This document shows, one piece after another, positions 7,864 to 15,620 of a stretch of DNA of 23,682 nucleotides; position 1 is the first letter of the stretch, and the number at the start of each line of letters is the position of its first letter. The DNA comes from an uncultured Gemmatimonadota bacterium (GTDB taxonomy: Bacteria; Gemmatimonadota; Gemmatimonadetes; Gemmatimonadales; Gemmatimonadaceae), in assembly GCA_946480295.1 (NCBI GenBank), contig CAMLIT010000069.1:1-23682 (forward strand). The letters run 5' to 3'. Under the pieces are notes generated by a model. That model was not told the origin of the DNA. It saw only the letters and a list, made by a program, of their open reading frames with translations, and did no database searches. A program made the translations under genes and the position numbers.

Positions 7864-7904
7864 CGCCTCCCGCCCCCGCCCCCCGCCTCCCGCCTCCCGC
7901 CTCC
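7864..7904. repeat. CGCCTCC heptamer repeats
   Basis: The heptamer CGCCTCC occurs at 7864-7870 and three times in perfect tandem at 7884-7904, inside a pyrimidine-only C/G/T tract (7864-7905). It lies 63 bp upstream of the cupredoxin start. Copy number could vary by slippage. Confidence 0.65.
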
Positions 7905-7967
7905 CGTGGGAATACTTCCCCGCGCCGCACCGTCTCCTCCCCCTGAGCCCTCAGCCCAGGAGGAACC

Positions 7968-8342
7968 GTGCGTTCCACCATCGCCATCGCCGCCCTCGCG
8001 ACTGCCGCCCTCGCCGCCTGCAGCGGCGACACCGCCCCGCGCACCCCGAAGGACATCGTCGTCCAGGCCGGCACCGACAAGACCTTCCAGCCGCGCGAGA
8101 TCACCATCGCCCCCGGCGACACCGTCACCTGGGTCATGAGCAGCGTGCCGCACAACGTGGTCTTCCAGCAGGAGGGCGACTCCGCCACGTACTATGGCGG
8201 GAAATCGAGCTCCGCCGGCGCCCCCGCCAACGTGCCGCGCACCATCAACGCCTCGGCGTCGCGCGTCTTCACGACCCGCGGCACCTTCGAGTACCGCTGC
8301 TCGATCCACTCCGGCATGAACGGTGAGATCACGGTGCGGTGA
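7968..8342 (+). CDS. cupredoxin lipoprotein (plastocyanin/amicyanin-like)
   Basis: The GTG start at 7968 is fixed by AGGAGG five bases upstream and by a lipoprotein signal that follows directly (IAIAALATAALAAC, lipidated Cys18). The 124-residue product is a single cupredoxin domain. It has FQPREITIAPGDTVTWV (residues 40-56), the first copper ligand His62 in VPHNVVF, and a C-terminal ligand loop EYRCSIHSGMNGEI supplying Cys111, His114 and Met117. The Cys-x2-His-x2-Met spacing matches amicyanin rather than plastocyanin, where His and Met are further apart. The protein should bind one type 1 copper and carry electrons in the periplasm while tethered to a membrane. It is divergent from the FecA-like receptor gene; 249 bp separate their starts. 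Known family, unknown partner. Confidence 0.92.
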   Translation: MRSTIAIAALATAALAACSGDTAPRTPKDIVVQAGTDKTFQPREITIAPGDTVTWVMSSVPHNVVFQQEGDSATYYGGKSSSAGAPANVPRTINASASRVFTTRGTFEYRCSIHSGMNGEITVR

Positions 8343-8499
8343 GTCCGCAGGCGCCGGCGGCCGGCCCCATCGCCCGCCCCGTCCGTCGGCGCCTGTCAGC
8401 CCCTCTCGCCATCCTGGGTCCACGTCGGAGCGCCGGGTCGTTCCTCCTCGCGCTCCGCTGATGACGTCGGTAGCATCTCGTGCATCGCTTGCTGCCGGC

Positions 8500-8530
8500 G
8501 GCGAACGCGCATCGTCCACGCGCGTTCGCC
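8500..8530. repeat. 11-bp perfect stem upstream of rmuC
   Basis: GGCGAACGCGC (8500-8510) and GCGCGTTCGCC (8520-8530) are exact inverted repeats around a nine-base loop, 25 bp before the rmuC ATG and 158 bp after the cupredoxin stop. With no T run it is not a textbook terminator. It could end cupredoxin transcription, structure the rmuC leader or bind a regulator. Confidence 0.45.
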
Positions 8531-8555
8531 ATGCCCCTGACCCGGAGACTCATCG

Positions 8556-9944
8556 ATGGCTGCTGGTGACGTGCTGCTCGCCGCGAACCTGGTGCTCGGT
8601 CTCGCCATCCTCGGCTGCGTGGTCGCGCTGCTCGCGCGCCGCCGCACGCCGGTCGATCTCTCGGCCGTCGCCACGCGGGCCGACGTGGAGCGCTCCGAGC
8701 GCACGGCGCGCGAGGGGGTGGCCGAGACCCGCGCCGCGCTCGGCGAGGAGGCGAAGCGGCTGCGCGACGAGGTGGCGCTCTCCCTCCAGGCGTCGCGCGA
8801 CGGCACCCTCCAGCGGCTCGACGCGATGGCCCGTTCCCAGGCCGAAGCGCTCGCCGCATTCGGCGCCCGCGTCGACAAGCTCGCGGAGCTGAACGAGCAG
8901 CGCCTTGGCGCCATCCGCGACACCATCGACGCGCGCGTGCGCGCGCTCCAGGAGGACAACGCGCTCAAGCTCGAGCAGATGCGCGCCACCGTCGACGAGA
9001 AGCTCCAGAGCACCCTCGAGCGGCGGCTCGGCGAGAGCTTCCGCGTCGTCAGCGAGCGCCTCGAGCAGGTGCACAAGGGGCTGGGCGAGATGCAGGTCCT
9101 CGCCGAGGGCGTGGGCGACCTGAAGAAGGTGCTCACGAACGTGAAGACGCGCGGGACCTGGGGCGAGCTCCAGCTCGGCGCGCTGCTCGAGCAGGTGCTC
9201 AGCCCCGAACAGTACGCGGCGAACGTCTGCACGAAGGGCGACGGGCGGGAGGTGGTCGAGTTCGCGGTGAAGCTGCCGGGGGAGGGGAAGGGCGACGTCG
9301 TCTGGCTGCCGATCGACTCCAAGTTCCCCGTCGAGGACTACCTCCGGCTCGTCAGCGCGCAGGACGCGGCCGACCGGGACGGCGTGGAGCGCGCCGCGGA
9401 CGCGCTGGAGACGCGGGTGCGCGGCTGCGCGAAGGACATCCGCGACAAGTACATCGCGCCGCCGAAGACGACCGACTTCGGCGTGCTCTTCCTCCCGACG
9501 GAGGGGCTCTACGCGGAGGTGCTGCGGCGCCCCGGGCTGGTCGAGGCGCTCCAGCGTGAGTACCGCGTGAACATCGCCGGCCCGACGACGCTCGGCGCCT
9601 TCCTCAACAGCCTGCGCATGGGCTTCCGCACGCTGGCGATCCAGAAGCGGTCGAGCGAGGTGTGGACGGTGCTCGGGGCGGTGAAGACCGAGTTCGGGAA
9701 GTTCGGGGGCGTGCTGGAGAAGATCGGGAAGAAGCTGCAGGAGGCCTCGAACGTGGTGGACAGCGCGTCGACGCGGACGCGGCAGATCGAGAAGCGGCTG
9801 CGGAGCGTCGAGGCGCTGCCGGTGGCCGAGGGGATGTTCGACGGGGCGGCGCTGCCGGCGCTCGTGGTGGCGGGCTCGGCTGGTGAGGGAGAGGCGCCGG
9901 AGGCCGTGGGGGACGTGGCGGCGTCCGCGCACGGGGGAACATAA
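8556..9944 (+). CDS. rmuC: DNA recombination protein RmuC
   Basis: The 462-residue product matches RmuC throughout. An N-terminal hydrophobic segment (LLAANLVLGLAILGCVVALLA, about 6-26) is followed by a long charged coiled coil (about 45-185, ending RLEQVHKGLGEMQVLAEGVGDLKKVL). Next comes the RmuC catalytic-type domain with TRGTWGELQLGALLEQVLSP, EFAVKLPG, VVWLPIDSKFPVEDYLRL, FLPTEGLYAEVLR and GPTTLGAFLNSLRMGF. A second helical region closes the protein. In the family these are membrane-associated nuclease-like proteins that limit recombination at inverted repeats. The ATG at 8556 has GGAGA about seven bases upstream. The gene appears monocistronic, and its stop is 92 bp before the start of the caspase-fusion gene. 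Confidence 0.95.
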   Translation: MAAGDVLLAANLVLGLAILGCVVALLARRRTPVDLSAVATRADVERSERTAREGVAETRAALGEEAKRLRDEVALSLQASRDGTLQRLDAMARSQAEALAAFGARVDKLAELNEQRLGAIRDTIDARVRALQEDNALKLEQMRATVDEKLQSTLERRLGESFRVVSERLEQVHKGLGEMQVLAEGVGDLKKVLTNVKTRGTWGELQLGALLEQVLSPEQYAANVCTKGDGREVVEFAVKLPGEGKGDVVWLPIDSKFPVEDYLRLVSAQDAADRDGVERAADALETRVRGCAKDIRDKYIAPPKTTDFGVLFLPTEGLYAEVLRRPGLVEALQREYRVNIAGPTTLGAFLNSLRMGFRTLAIQKRSSEVWTVLGAVKTEFGKFGGVLEKIGKKLQEASNVVDSASTRTRQIEKRLRSVEALPVAEGMFDGAALPALVVAGSAGEGEAPEAVGDVAASAHGGT

Positions 9945-9976
9945 GAGTAGTCTAATAGCCGTCAGGCCGTCCCGCA

Positions 9977-10005
9977 TTGTGCGATCGCGCCGGGGATGCT
10001 AGCGT
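9977..10005 (+). promoter_or_regulatory. putative extended -10 promoter of the caspase-fusion operon
   Basis: TTGTGC (9977-9982) and TAGCGT (10000-10005) are 17 bp apart. The -10 box is preceded by TGC, fitting the extended -10 form TGnTAnnnT. Transcription from about 10012 would leave a ~25-nt leader carrying the GGAGGG at 10027-10032. The sequence is only a moderate match to consensus. Confidence 0.4.
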
Positions 10006-10036
10006 GGCCAGCGTCTCCATGACGCTGGAGGGTCCC

Positions 10037-13000
10037 ATGCAGGCATTCGCGCTCGGCCGGGCCGGGGAGGCGGTGGATCTCGGCGGCGGGTACGCCATCA
10101 GCAGCAACAGGGCTGCGCTGTCGGTGGGGAGCAGCGAGGGGCGCGGCGCCGGCGCTCGCGCGCTCCTCGGCACGGACCTCGACGCCCTGCTCGAGGCGGC
10201 CGGCCTGCAGCAGGACCGTGTGCTCACCATCGCGCCGGAGCCGGCGTCCGCCGAGCGGGCACGCGACATCGCCGCGCCGGCGACGATCACGCTGACGGTG
10301 CCGCGGCGCGCGGACACGGGCGCCGTCCTCCTCGTGGAGGACGAGCTGGGCGCGCTCTCCTGGAGATTCCCGGACGGCCATTCCGTGGTGGACCCGGATG
10401 CGTCCACCGCTCGCGCGCTCGCGCCGGCGCTCACCTTCACCGTGCCGGTGGGGCCGGCGCCGAGCGCGCCGGGCACCGTCGGCGAGCGCGGGCTGCTCGA
10501 CATCGGGTCGAAGGTCGTGAAGGTGTTCCTCTACCGGATCACCGACGAGGTGCTCGGGCCGATCGTGCGGGGCTTCGCCGGGCGGTGGGAATCGGCGAAC
10601 CGGCCGTACGTCGCGCGCGACTTCACCCCGGCCAACTACAAGGAGGATCGGCGGGACTTCCCGCCGCTGGCCGACGCCGACTGGCACCGCCTGGCCGCAG
10701 GGCGCGCGCTGCTCTGGGTGCACGGGACGTTCACGACGTGCGGCGGCTTCGGCGCGATCGCGCCGGAGGTCATGCACCAGCTCTGCGACCGCTACGGCGG
10801 CCGCAGCTTCGCGTTCAACCACTGCACCCTGACGGCGGATCCGGCGGAGAACGCGCGGGCGTTGCTGCAGCGCATTCCGGCCGGGGTGGAGCTGGACGTC
10901 GACATCGTCTGCCACAGCCGTGGCGGCCTCGTCGCCCGCGAGCTGGCGCGCCTCGGCCCCGCGGGCGCCGGCGCCGGCGGCGGGACCCTGCGCGTCGGCC
11001 GCATCGTGCTCGTCGCGGTGCCGAACGCGGGGACCGTGCTCGCCGACGACGATCACATGACCGACGTGATCGACCGCTTCACCACCGTGGCGAAGCTGTT
11101 CCCGTCGGCCACGGTCCAGAAGATCGTCGAGAGCGTGGTCCTCGTGATCAAGGTGCTGGCGCACGGGTTCCTGCACGACCTGCGCGGCCTCAGCGCGATG
11201 AACCCGCACGGCAGCTTCCTCCCCGAGGTGAACGCCCCCGGCGACGCGCCGCCGGAGTACTACGCGATCGCGTCCGACTTCGATCCGTCCCCGGGCACGG
11301 CGCTCTTCAGCCTCGCGCGCGTGGAGAACGGGGCCGCGGACAGGGTGTTCGCGGGCGTGCCTAACGATCTCGTGGTGCCGCGCGACGGGGTCTTCGCGCG
11401 CAACGGCGCGACCGGCTTCCCGATCCCGGACGACCACTGCTTCCGCTTCGAGCCGCCGGACGGCGTGACGCACACCGAGTATTTCTCCCGCTCGAGGACG
11501 CAGGGCCTCCTCGTCGACTGGCTGGGCGCGGTCGAAGGCGGGGGGGAGCAGGGCCGGCCCGTGGTCGCGGCGCGTCCCGCCGCGCGGACCTTCTCGCCCG
11601 ACGAGCTGTCGGCGCTGCGGCCGCACGTCGTCAACCTGAGCGAGGGCCGGCTCCGCCGGAGCGGTGACTACTACACGCCTCCCGAGGACGTCGACGCGAT
11701 CTTCGACCAGCACATCCCGGCGTGGCAGGCGCAGCATTCGGGCGCCCCGCTGCGCATCGTCTTCTACGCCCACGGCGGCCTGGTGAGCGAGTCGGACGGG
11801 CTCGCGATCGCCCAGAAGCACGTCGCGTGGTGGAAGCGCAACGGCGTGTACCCGGTGTATTTCGTCTGGGAATCCGCGTTCTTCGACGCGATGCGCAGCA
11901 TCCTGGCCTCGGTCACCGGCCGCGTGCCGGGGATCGCCGCGCGCGACATCTGGGACTACACCACCGATCCGCTCGTCGAGCGCGGGTGCCGGGCCCTTGG
12001 CGGCGTGAAGATCTGGGGCGCCATGAAGGCCAACGCGCAGGCGGCGAGCGCCGCCGACGGCGGGGCCACCTACCTCGCCGGCAAGCTGGCCGCCTTCTGC
12101 GCGCGCGCCCGCGAGCAGGGCGTCGACGTCCAGCTGCACGCCGTCGGCCACAGCGCCGGCGCGATCTTCCAGTCGCACTTCGTGCCGCGCGCGCTGGAGG
12201 CGGGCGCGCCGGACTTCGCCACCGTGCAGCTCCTCGCGCCGGCGATCCGCGTCGACGAGTTCAGGACGCGGCTCCTGCCCCACGTCGGCAACGGCGCCGG
12301 GCGGCTCACGATGTACACGATGCAGCGGCACTTCGAGGAGGCGGACAACTGCATCGGCGTCTACCACAAGTCGCTCCTCTACCTCGTCCATCACGCCCTC
12401 GAGCCGGAGCACGACGCGCCGATCCTCGGCCTCGAGATGGCGACGCGCGCCGACGCGGAGGTGCGGAAGCTGTTCGGCCTCGACGGCGGCCCGCACGCCG
12501 CCGCGGACGTCGTGTGGTCTGTCAGCGCCGCGTCCACGGGGCAGAGCGCCAGCCGCTCGACCTCGCACGGGGCTTTCGACGACGACGCGGCCACGATGAG
12601 CAGCGTCGCCGCGCGCGTGCTCGGCACGGCCGCCGCGCCGGTGCCGTACACCGGGGAGCGGAAGCGCGCGCTGGACGGTTGGCCCATCAACCTCGACTGG
12701 CTGAAGTCGTTCGACGTGACGGGGCTGCTCCCGGCGCTCGGCGCGATCGCGCCGGACGCCGGCGCGTTCACGTCGTCGCCGCACGTCGGCGGCGCGGCGT
12801 CCCAGGTGAAGCCGCCGGCCGTCGTCGCGAAGCCGTCGGGCGGCGGCCCGGGCGCGGGTCGTCGCATCGCCCTCTGCGTCGGGATCGACCACTATCCGGA
12901 GCCGAACGCGCTCGCCGGATGCGTGAACGACACCAACGCGTGGGGCGGCGAGCTCGCCTCGCTCGGCTTCCAGGTGAAGTACCTGCGCAACGCGGAGGCG

Positions 13001-13759
13001 ACCTACGCGGCGATCACCGATCGCCTCCGCGCCCTCGTGGAGGACGCGCACCCGGGCGACGTGCTCGTCTTCCAGTACGCCGGCCACGGTACCCAGGTGC
13101 CGAGCGCGGACGACGACGAGTCGGCCGACGGGGGTGGGGGACAGGACCAGGCGCTCGTCCCCGTCGACTTCGGCAGCGGCGCCTTCCTCGTCGACGACGA
13201 CATCCGCGCGATCCTCGTCGGGCTGCCGCAGGGGGTGAACATGACCGTGTTCACCGACTGCTGCCACTCGGCGACGAACACGCGCATGCTCGGCTGGAAT
13301 CCGCCCGCGCCGCCGGCGGGGAGCCGCGCGCGCTACATCGTGCCGACGCAGGAGCAGCTCCGGGCGCACCGGCGCTTCCGCGAGAGCATGCGGAGCCGCG
13401 GCGTGGCGCGGGAGGCGTTCGACCGCACGATGATGCGCTGGGTGGCGTTCGCCGCCTGCCAGAAGCAGGAGGTGGCGTACGAGAGCGAGGGACACGGCGC
13501 GTACACGCTGCACGCGACGAGCGTGCTGCGGTCGGGCCTCGCCGGCGTGACCAACCTCGCCTTCCACCAGCGGGTCGTCGCCGCGTTCGGCACCGGGCGC
13601 TCGCAGACGCCGTATCTCGATTGCGCGCCGACGGCGGAGCAGCAGGCGCTGCTCGCGGGGATCACCTCGGTCGCGCCGACCGGTGCGGAGCGCGCCGTGA
13701 AGGTGCCCGCCGGGGCGTATCCGAGCGCCCTGCGCGGCGGCACGCAGGTGACGCCATGA
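10037..13759 (+). CDS. alpha/beta-hydrolase - alpha/beta-hydrolase - caspase (C14) fusion protein
   Basis: ATG at 10037 has GGAGGG four bases upstream; earlier in-frame starts (10019, and TTG 9977) lack this. The product is 1240 residues with no signal peptide or obvious membrane span. After a beta-rich N-terminal region (1-~220), a lipase-like hydrolase domain (~225-500) shows HGTF at 229-232 and a nucleophile elbow CHSRGG with Ser294. Likely partners are Asp444 (PNDLVVP) and His479 (THTEYF). A second hydrolase domain (~545-870) shows YAHGG (His579), VGHSAGA with Ser706, and a candidate His844 in TSHGAFDDD. A Gly/Pro linker (~920-940) leads to a caspase-like domain with RRIALCVGIDHY, the catalytic His1017 in YAGHGTQ, and Cys1076 in TDCCHSAT. 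Its QDQALVPVDF and FAACQKQEVAYES motifs are also as in metacaspases. All three active sites look intact. It overlaps by ATGA with the metallopeptidase gene. Possible roles are a regulated suicide or defence effector, or protein/lipid turnover; none is proven. Confidence 0.9.
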   Translation: MQAFALGRAGEAVDLGGGYAISSNRAALSVGSSEGRGAGARALLGTDLDALLEAAGLQQDRVLTIAPEPASAERARDIAAPATITLTVPRRADTGAVLLVEDELGALSWRFPDGHSVVDPDASTARALAPALTFTVPVGPAPSAPGTVGERGLLDIGSKVVKVFLYRITDEVLGPIVRGFAGRWESANRPYVARDFTPANYKEDRRDFPPLADADWHRLAAGRALLWVHGTFTTCGGFGAIAPEVMHQLCDRYGGRSFAFNHCTLTADPAENARALLQRIPAGVELDVDIVCHSRGGLVARELARLGPAGAGAGGGTLRVGRIVLVAVPNAGTVLADDDHMTDVIDRFTTVAKLFPSATVQKIVESVVLVIKVLAHGFLHDLRGLSAMNPHGSFLPEVNAPGDAPPEYYAIASDFDPSPGTALFSLARVENGAADRVFAGVPNDLVVPRDGVFARNGATGFPIPDDHCFRFEPPDGVTHTEYFSRSRTQGLLVDWLGAVEGGGEQGRPVVAARPAARTFSPDELSALRPHVVNLSEGRLRRSGDYYTPPEDVDAIFDQHIPAWQAQHSGAPLRIVFYAHGGLVSESDGLAIAQKHVAWWKRNGVYPVYFVWESAFFDAMRSILASVTGRVPGIAARDIWDYTTDPLVERGCRALGGVKIWGAMKANAQAASAADGGATYLAGKLAAFCARAREQGVDVQLHAVGHSAGAIFQSHFVPRALEAGAPDFATVQLLAPAIRVDEFRTRLLPHVGNGAGRLTMYTMQRHFEEADNCIGVYHKSLLYLVHHALEPEHDAPILGLEMATRADAEVRKLFGLDGGPHAAADVVWSVSAASTGQSASRSTSHGAFDDDAATMSSVAARVLGTAAAPVPYTGERKRALDGWPINLDWLKSFDVTGLLPALGAIAPDAGAFTSSPHVGGAASQVKPPAVVAKPSGGGPGAGRRIALCVGIDHYPEPNALAGCVNDTNAWGGELASLGFQVKYLRNAEATYAAITDRLRALVEDAHPGDVLVFQYAGHGTQVPSADDDESADGGGGQDQALVPVDFGSGAFLVDDDIRAILVGLPQGVNMTVFTDCCHSATNTRMLGWNPPAPPAGSRARYIVPTQEQLRAHRRFRESMRSRGVAREAFDRTMMRWVAFAACQKQEVAYESEGHGAYTLHATSVLRSGLAGVTNLAFHQRVVAAFGTGRSQTPYLDCAPTAEQQALLAGITSVAPTGAERAVKVPAGAYPSALRGGTQVTP

Positions 13760-15606
13760 GCGCCGTCGCGAGCCGCGCCCGGCTCCCGCTCGGGCTCGCC
13801 CGCGAGGGAGTGCACTTCACCCTCGGGCCGCGGCTCGCGCGCGCGGCGAGCGTGCGCGCGTACGAGCGGCGCGCCGGCGAGCCGACCTCCCGGCCGCTCC
13901 GGATCTATGCGCTCGATCCCGCCGCCTCCATGCGCGACGGCGCCGTCGCCGTCGTGAACGTGCCATACGAGCGCATCGAGCCCGGTCCGATCGGGGCGCT
14001 CGTCGAGGTCGTCGCCGAGCGGGACACGGCGGACGCCGCGCCCTTCGATCTCGATGACCAGATCGTGCTGCTCGGGCAGGGGTGCGCCGCATCGGCGACG
14101 GATCCGCGCTTCCGCCGGCAGATGCTGTACGCGGTGTGCACGACGACGTACGCGGCCTTCCGCCATGCCCTCGGCCGCGACCTCGCGTGGGGGTTCGATC
14201 GCGCGCCCGCGCCGGGCGAGCCGCTGCGGCTGCGCATCGTCCCGAACGTCGAGGGGATGCAGAACGCGTATTACGACCGCTGCCGCGGAGAGCTGCGCTT
14301 CGGGAGCTACCGCGCGCCCCCGGACGTGCAGGGGCGCACCCCGCCCGACGGCACGGTGTTCACCGCGCTGTCGCACGACATCGTGGTGCACGAGACCTCG
14401 CACGCCCTCCTCGACGGCATGCGCCGGCATTTCATGCTGCCGACCAATCCGGACGTGCTCGCGTTTCACGAGGCCTTCGCCGACCTCGTCGCGCTCCTGC
14501 AGCGCTTCACCTATCGCGACGTCGTGCGCGCGGGCGTGCGCGGCGCGCGCGGCGACCTGCTCCGCGCCGAGCTCCTGACGGACATCGCCAGGCAGTTCGG
14601 CCAGAGCGTCGGCATGACGGGCAGCCTGCGGAGCGCCGTCGGCGGGACGGACCTGCGCTACGGCGATGCCACCGAGCCGCACGAGCTGGGGAAGGTGCTC
14701 GTCGCCGCCGTCTTCAAGGCGTTCGGGGCCGTGTACGCCCTCAAGGCGTCGCGCCTCGTGCGCCTGGCGACGGGCGGCACCGGCATCCTCCCGGACGGCG
14801 AGATCCCCGACCTGCTCGTGGACCTGCTCACCGACACCGCCTGCAACCTCGCCTCGCAGTTCCTGAGCGTGTGCATCCGGGCGATCGACTACTGCCCGCC
14901 GGTGGACATCACCTTCGGCGAGTACCTGCGCGCGGTCATCTCCGCCGACCGCGACCTCGTGCCTGACGACACGTGGGGCTACCGCGAGGCGTGGATCGAC
15001 GCCTTCCGCGCGTATCGCATCTATCCGTCGAACGTGCCGAGCCTCACCGAGGATGCACTCGTGTGGCAGCCGCCCGACGTCCCCGTGCCTGACGAGCCCG
15101 ACCTCGGCTTCGGCCGCCTCCAGTTCGGCGGCGAGCCGGGGCGCCCGGCGAGCGCCGAGGAGCTGCTGCGTCAGGGGCGCGCGCTCGGCGGCCTCGTCTG
15201 CGACCCGGCGTACGCCGAGTGCTTCGGCCTCCTCGCGGCCGACGATCCGCGCCTCGCGGGCGACCGCGTCGACCTGCCCGTCATCCACTCGATCCGCACC
15301 GCGCGCCGCATCGGGCCGGACGGGCAGGTGCTGTTCGATCTCGTCGCCGAGGTCACGCAGCGCCGGGAGGTCGCGCCGCGCGACGGACGCCCCGGCTTCG
15401 ACTTTCAGGGCGGCTCGACGATCCTGCTCGATCCGCTGGGCGGCGTCCGTTACGTGGTGCGCAAGGCCGTGTTCCAGGATGCGCGCCTGGAGCGGCAGCG
15501 CGCCTTCATCCAGAGCGACGCCTCGTTCTGGGGCGACGGCCCCTTCGGCCGTCGCTATCCCGAGCCGGCGCCGCTGCGGCTCCTGCACGGCGCGGGGCAC
15601 ATGTGA
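13756..15606 (+). CDS. thermolysin-like (gluzincin) zinc metallopeptidase, cytoplasmic
   Basis: The ATG at 13756 overlaps the upstream TGA (ATGA), so the two proteins are translationally coupled and probably made in fixed ratio. The 616-residue product contains VVHETSHALLDG, the zinc-binding HExxH with His212, Glu213 and His216. It is followed by FHEAFADLVALL, in which Glu239 and Asp243 fit the third ligand and the stabilising Asp of the thermolysin ExxxD motif. The gap from the second His to this Glu is 23 residues (20 in thermolysin). No signal peptide or propeptide is visible, unlike secreted M4 enzymes. The C-terminal third (from ~460, with LLFDLVAEV-like strands and GFDFQGGSTILLDPLGG) is not recognised and may be a substrate or partner domain. 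It ends 14 bp before the convergent hydrolase gene. Confidence 0.85.
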   Translation: MSAVASRARLPLGLAREGVHFTLGPRLARAASVRAYERRAGEPTSRPLRIYALDPAASMRDGAVAVVNVPYERIEPGPIGALVEVVAERDTADAAPFDLDDQIVLLGQGCAASATDPRFRRQMLYAVCTTTYAAFRHALGRDLAWGFDRAPAPGEPLRLRIVPNVEGMQNAYYDRCRGELRFGSYRAPPDVQGRTPPDGTVFTALSHDIVVHETSHALLDGMRRHFMLPTNPDVLAFHEAFADLVALLQRFTYRDVVRAGVRGARGDLLRAELLTDIARQFGQSVGMTGSLRSAVGGTDLRYGDATEPHELGKVLVAAVFKAFGAVYALKASRLVRLATGGTGILPDGEIPDLLVDLLTDTACNLASQFLSVCIRAIDYCPPVDITFGEYLRAVISADRDLVPDDTWGYREAWIDAFRAYRIYPSNVPSLTEDALVWQPPDVPVPDEPDLGFGRLQFGGEPGRPASAEELLRQGRALGGLVCDPAYAECFGLLAADDPRLAGDRVDLPVIHSIRTARRIGPDGQVLFDLVAEVTQRREVAPRDGRPGFDFQGGSTILLDPLGGVRYVVRKAVFQDARLERQRAFIQSDASFWGDGPFGRRYPEPAPLRLLHGAGHM

Positions 15607-15620
15607 GCGTCCGCCGATCG

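Noticed and set aside
7719..7967. Riboswitch (cobalamin or TPP) in the receptor leader
   Set aside because: No recognisable consensus elements on either strand; only simple hairpins are present.
9977..10036. N-terminal extension of the caspase-fusion protein from a TTG at 9977
   Set aside because: The TTG overlaps the putative -35 box and lacks a ribosome site, while ATG 10037 has GGAGGG at good spacing.
9962..13567. 1201-aa open frame antisense to the caspase-fusion gene
   Set aside because: Arg/His/Val-rich composition with no domain; it is a shadow of the GC-rich codon pattern on the other strand, where three clear domains are coded.
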